From the NCBI RefSeq assembly GCF_003020585.1, contig NZ_PXUE01000001.1, positions 806,001-870,000 of the forward strand: DNA of 64,000 bases, read 5' to 3'. Below the pieces are notes generated by a model. It ran no database searches. It saw only the letters and a list, made by a program, of their open reading frames with translations, and had not been told where the DNA came from. The DNA is from Chryseobacterium aurantiacum. Its GTDB lineage: Bacteria; Bacteroidota; Bacteroidia; Flavobacteriales; Weeksellaceae. Positions 62,023 through 64,000 of this stretch are shown piece by piece (within the stretch, counting starts at the first letter, position 1; every line of letters begins with the position of its first letter). The position numbers and the translations under genes are program-made.

Positions 62023-64000
62023 ATGAAAAAAACTCTAATACTTTTACCTCTTTTAGCTGCTCAGGTCGCGTTTGCTCAGGAAAAGAAAACGATTACAGGA
62101 AAGATAGAAGATGGTAATACTTCCGGCGCAATTGCCGGTGCATCTATAAAAATAGAAGCCCAATCTGTTTCTACAAAAACTGATTTGGACGGGATTATTG
62201 AAAGTGTATCAGTAGGTACAGTTGCCGATAAAGACGGAAAGTTTATACTGGAAGTACCGGCAGGCACAAAGTCTATATTGATAAGTTATCCGGGTTACGA
62301 GTCCAGGATGATATTAATCAATGAGGATAAAACAAATTATACGGTGAGGCTGAGCCCTGAGGTTTCAGACAAAAATAAAATTCAGGAGGTTATCATTACC
62401 GGATATCAGAAAATTGAAAAACGTAAGCAAACTTCAGCGGTAGCTACGGTAAAAATGGATAACATAAGCCAGGCTGGGGTAGCAAGTGTAGACCAGATGC
62501 TGGCAGGACAGATTGCAGGGGTTGCAGTTGCTCCTCAAACCGGTGCTCCGGGTGCTCCGGCAAAAATAAGAATTCGTGGAACGGCTTCATTGTCCGGTCC
62601 ACAGGATCCACTATGGGTAATTGACGGGCTTCCATTAGAGGGAAATGACGTGCCGAACTTCACAGATAAAGATAATATTGACCAGCTTCAGAATTTCTCT
62701 ATTGCAGGGTTGAATCCTAACGATATTGAGGATATTACCATCCTGAAAGATGCTGCTGCAACGGCAATTTATGGAGCGAGGGCAGCCAACGGAGTAATTT
62801 CCATTACCACAAAAAAAGGGAAAAAGGGAAGTATGAAGTTAAACTTCTCAGCAGATACTTTTATCACAGCCCGTCCTGATTTTGACCGTTTGAACCTTTT
62901 GAATGCCTCTGAAAAAGTAGATCTTGAGCTAATGCTTGCAAAGCGTGCAGACCTTACTTACCGTGCTGATAAAGGAGAAGTGATGAGAATTTTAACTCAG
63001 AATAACCAACTTGATGATTTTAGAAGCGGAGGCTTAGATGCTTTGAATCCATTGACGCGTCAGCAGCTTAATACATTAAGAAATAATAATACCGACTGGG
63101 GGAAATTACTTTACAGAAATGCCATCAACAAGCAGTATGGAGTAAGCATTTCAGGAGGTAGTGATACTTCTGACTATTATTTCTCACTAGGATATTTTGA
63201 TGAAGAGGGAACAACCATTGGAACTGGTTTTAAAAGGTATAACCTAACCCTGAAAAACAATTATAAACTAAGTGATAAGTTAAATGCAGGAATCTCTATT
63301 TTCGGTACACAGAGCGAGAGACAATCGTTCATGACGGATGCAGATGCTGCAGCAAGTCCTATCAACTATTCAAGAAATGCCAATCCGTACATGAATCCTT
63401 TCAATCCGGATGGAAGTTACAAATATGATAAGGATATAGATGGTTTTGCAGATACTTATATTCCTTTCAATTTCCTTGAAGAAAGAGAGAATACAAGTTA
63501 TACACTGAAGAATCACTCGTTAAAGGCAATATTGGACTTAGAGTACAAAGCAACCAGAAACCTGAGATTTACTTCACAGTTGGGTATTCAGTATGATACC
63601 AATAAGACGGAAAAATATGCTGGACAGGAAACCTACTTTACGAGAAAGATGAAAGAAGGAACCCGTTACTATAAAGATGGTGCATACCGTTATTTCCTGC
63701 CTGCCGGAGATATCAAGCAGAACTGGAATAATGATTTCTTTCAGTATAACTGGAAGTTGCAGGGAACCTACAATACAAAAATCAATTCCGTACATGAAAT
63801 TGATTTGATGGCGGGAACTGAACTTCGTAAGACGGAAGATAATACTACGCTTACCAGAGCTTTTGGTTATAATAAGAATACCAGAACAGCAACTCCTATA
63901 GCTTTTCCTAGCTCCAATTTTGCAGCAGAAAAGAAGTATGAGACCTACCGTGAAATGCCACCTGTAGAGAATGCTTATGCATCAATGTTTGCTACGGCTT
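62023..64000 (+). CDS. SusC-family TonB-linked receptor, partial at the right edge
   Basis: The first 659 residues of a receptor that continues past the window. It has a signal peptide (MKKTLILLPLLAAQVAFAQ), a carboxypeptidase-like domain (ITGKIEDGNTSGAIAGASI to SYPGYESRMILI), then IQEVIITGYQKIEKRKQTS, IRGTASLSGPQDPLWVIDGLP and DAAATAIYGARAANGVISITTKKGK in the plug. The barrel is incomplete. Unlike the two earlier SusC proteins it has the N-terminal carboxypeptidase-like domain. A SusD gene probably follows. Confidence 0.92.
   Translation, partial: MKKTLILLPLLAAQVAFAQEKKTITGKIEDGNTSGAIAGASIKIEAQSVSTKTDLDGIIESVSVGTVADKDGKFILEVPAGTKSILISYPGYESRMILINEDKTNYTVRLSPEVSDKNKIQEVIITGYQKIEKRKQTSAVATVKMDNISQAGVASVDQMLAGQIAGVAVAPQTGAPGAPAKIRIRGTASLSGPQDPLWVIDGLPLEGNDVPNFTDKDNIDQLQNFSIAGLNPNDIEDITILKDAAATAIYGARAANGVISITTKKGKKGSMKLNFSADTFITARPDFDRLNLLNASEKVDLELMLAKRADLTYRADKGEVMRILTQNNQLDDFRSGGLDALNPLTRQQLNTLRNNNTDWGKLLYRNAINKQYGVSISGGSDTSDYYFSLGYFDEEGTTIGTGFKRYNLTLKNNYKLSDKLNAGISIFGTQSERQSFMTDADAAASPINYSRNANPYMNPFNPDGSYKYDKDIDGFADTYIPFNFLEERENTSYTLKNHSLKAILDLEYKATRNLRFTSQLGIQYDTNKTEKYAGQETYFTRKMKEGTRYYKDGAYRYFLPAGDIKQNWNNDFFQYNWKLQGTYNTKINSVHEIDLMAGTELRKTEDNTTLTRAFGYNKNTRTATPIAFPSSNFAAEKKYETYREMPPVENAYASMFATA

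Overview
This is a low-GC chromosomal window that looks like Flavobacteriia, most likely Chryseobacterium or a close Weeksellaceae relative. The evidence is SusC/SusD outer-membrane pairs, a type IX secretion (T9SS) sorting domain, Bacteroidetes-type promoters (TTG, 16-20 nt, TAnnTTTG), no Shine-Dalgarno sequences, occasional TTG/GTG starts, and flavobacterial families such as DUF4136, DUF5522, DUF1343 and DUF4280. The genus is an inference from protein resemblance. I found no rRNA, tRNA, CRISPR array or intact insertion sequence.

Layout. 1-5034: a probable type VI secretion (subtype iii) cargo operon with the tail of an upstream gene, a PAAR-like DUF4280 protein, a 951-residue protein with an internal OmpA-like domain and a membrane segment, and two lipoproteins that could be immunity proteins. 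5105-12672: a secreted T9SS endonuclease I, DUF4136 and DUF5522 proteins, a tiny HExxH membrane protein, an ACC deaminase/D-cysteine desulfhydrase relative, a LysM glucosaminidase, a WG-repeat-like protein and hemL. 12734-17201: a small secreted protein, then two paralogous cytosine-deaminase-like amidohydrolases around an AraC regulator; only the first has an export signal. 17566-23881: a beta-helix lipoprotein and TonB receptor operon, divergent from a PhoB/PhoR-like two-component pair. 24016-34195: metabolic and housekeeping genes (GH13 amylase, thymidylate synthase, M1 aminopeptidase, HMG-CoA synthase) and several uncharacterised proteins.

34614-44135: two consecutive SusC/SusD operons with matching promoters and leaders. 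44219-48584: an AraC regulator, aldehyde dehydrogenase, a GC-rich structured intergenic element, AdhP-type alcohol dehydrogenase and DUF779, consistent with an alcohol/aldehyde oxidation module. 48642-57382: a dicarboxylate symporter, CbpA/CbpM chaperone pair, cysteine synthase, a LolC/FtsX-type permease divergent from a NamZ-like (DUF1343) gene with only 4 bp between start codons, and a minus-strand envelope cluster with a thioredoxin. 57735-64000: an orphan LytS-type sensor kinase, a large metzincin protease, and a SusC-like receptor that runs off the window.

Most genes serve the cell envelope or nutrient uptake: TonB-linked transporters with lipoproteins, secreted hydrolases and cell-wall recycling. 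The most unusual items are the T6SS cargo operon, the structured GC-rich element at 46871-46997, the duplicated SusC promoter/leader, the repeat protein at 26712 and the response regulator with a substituted K-P motif.
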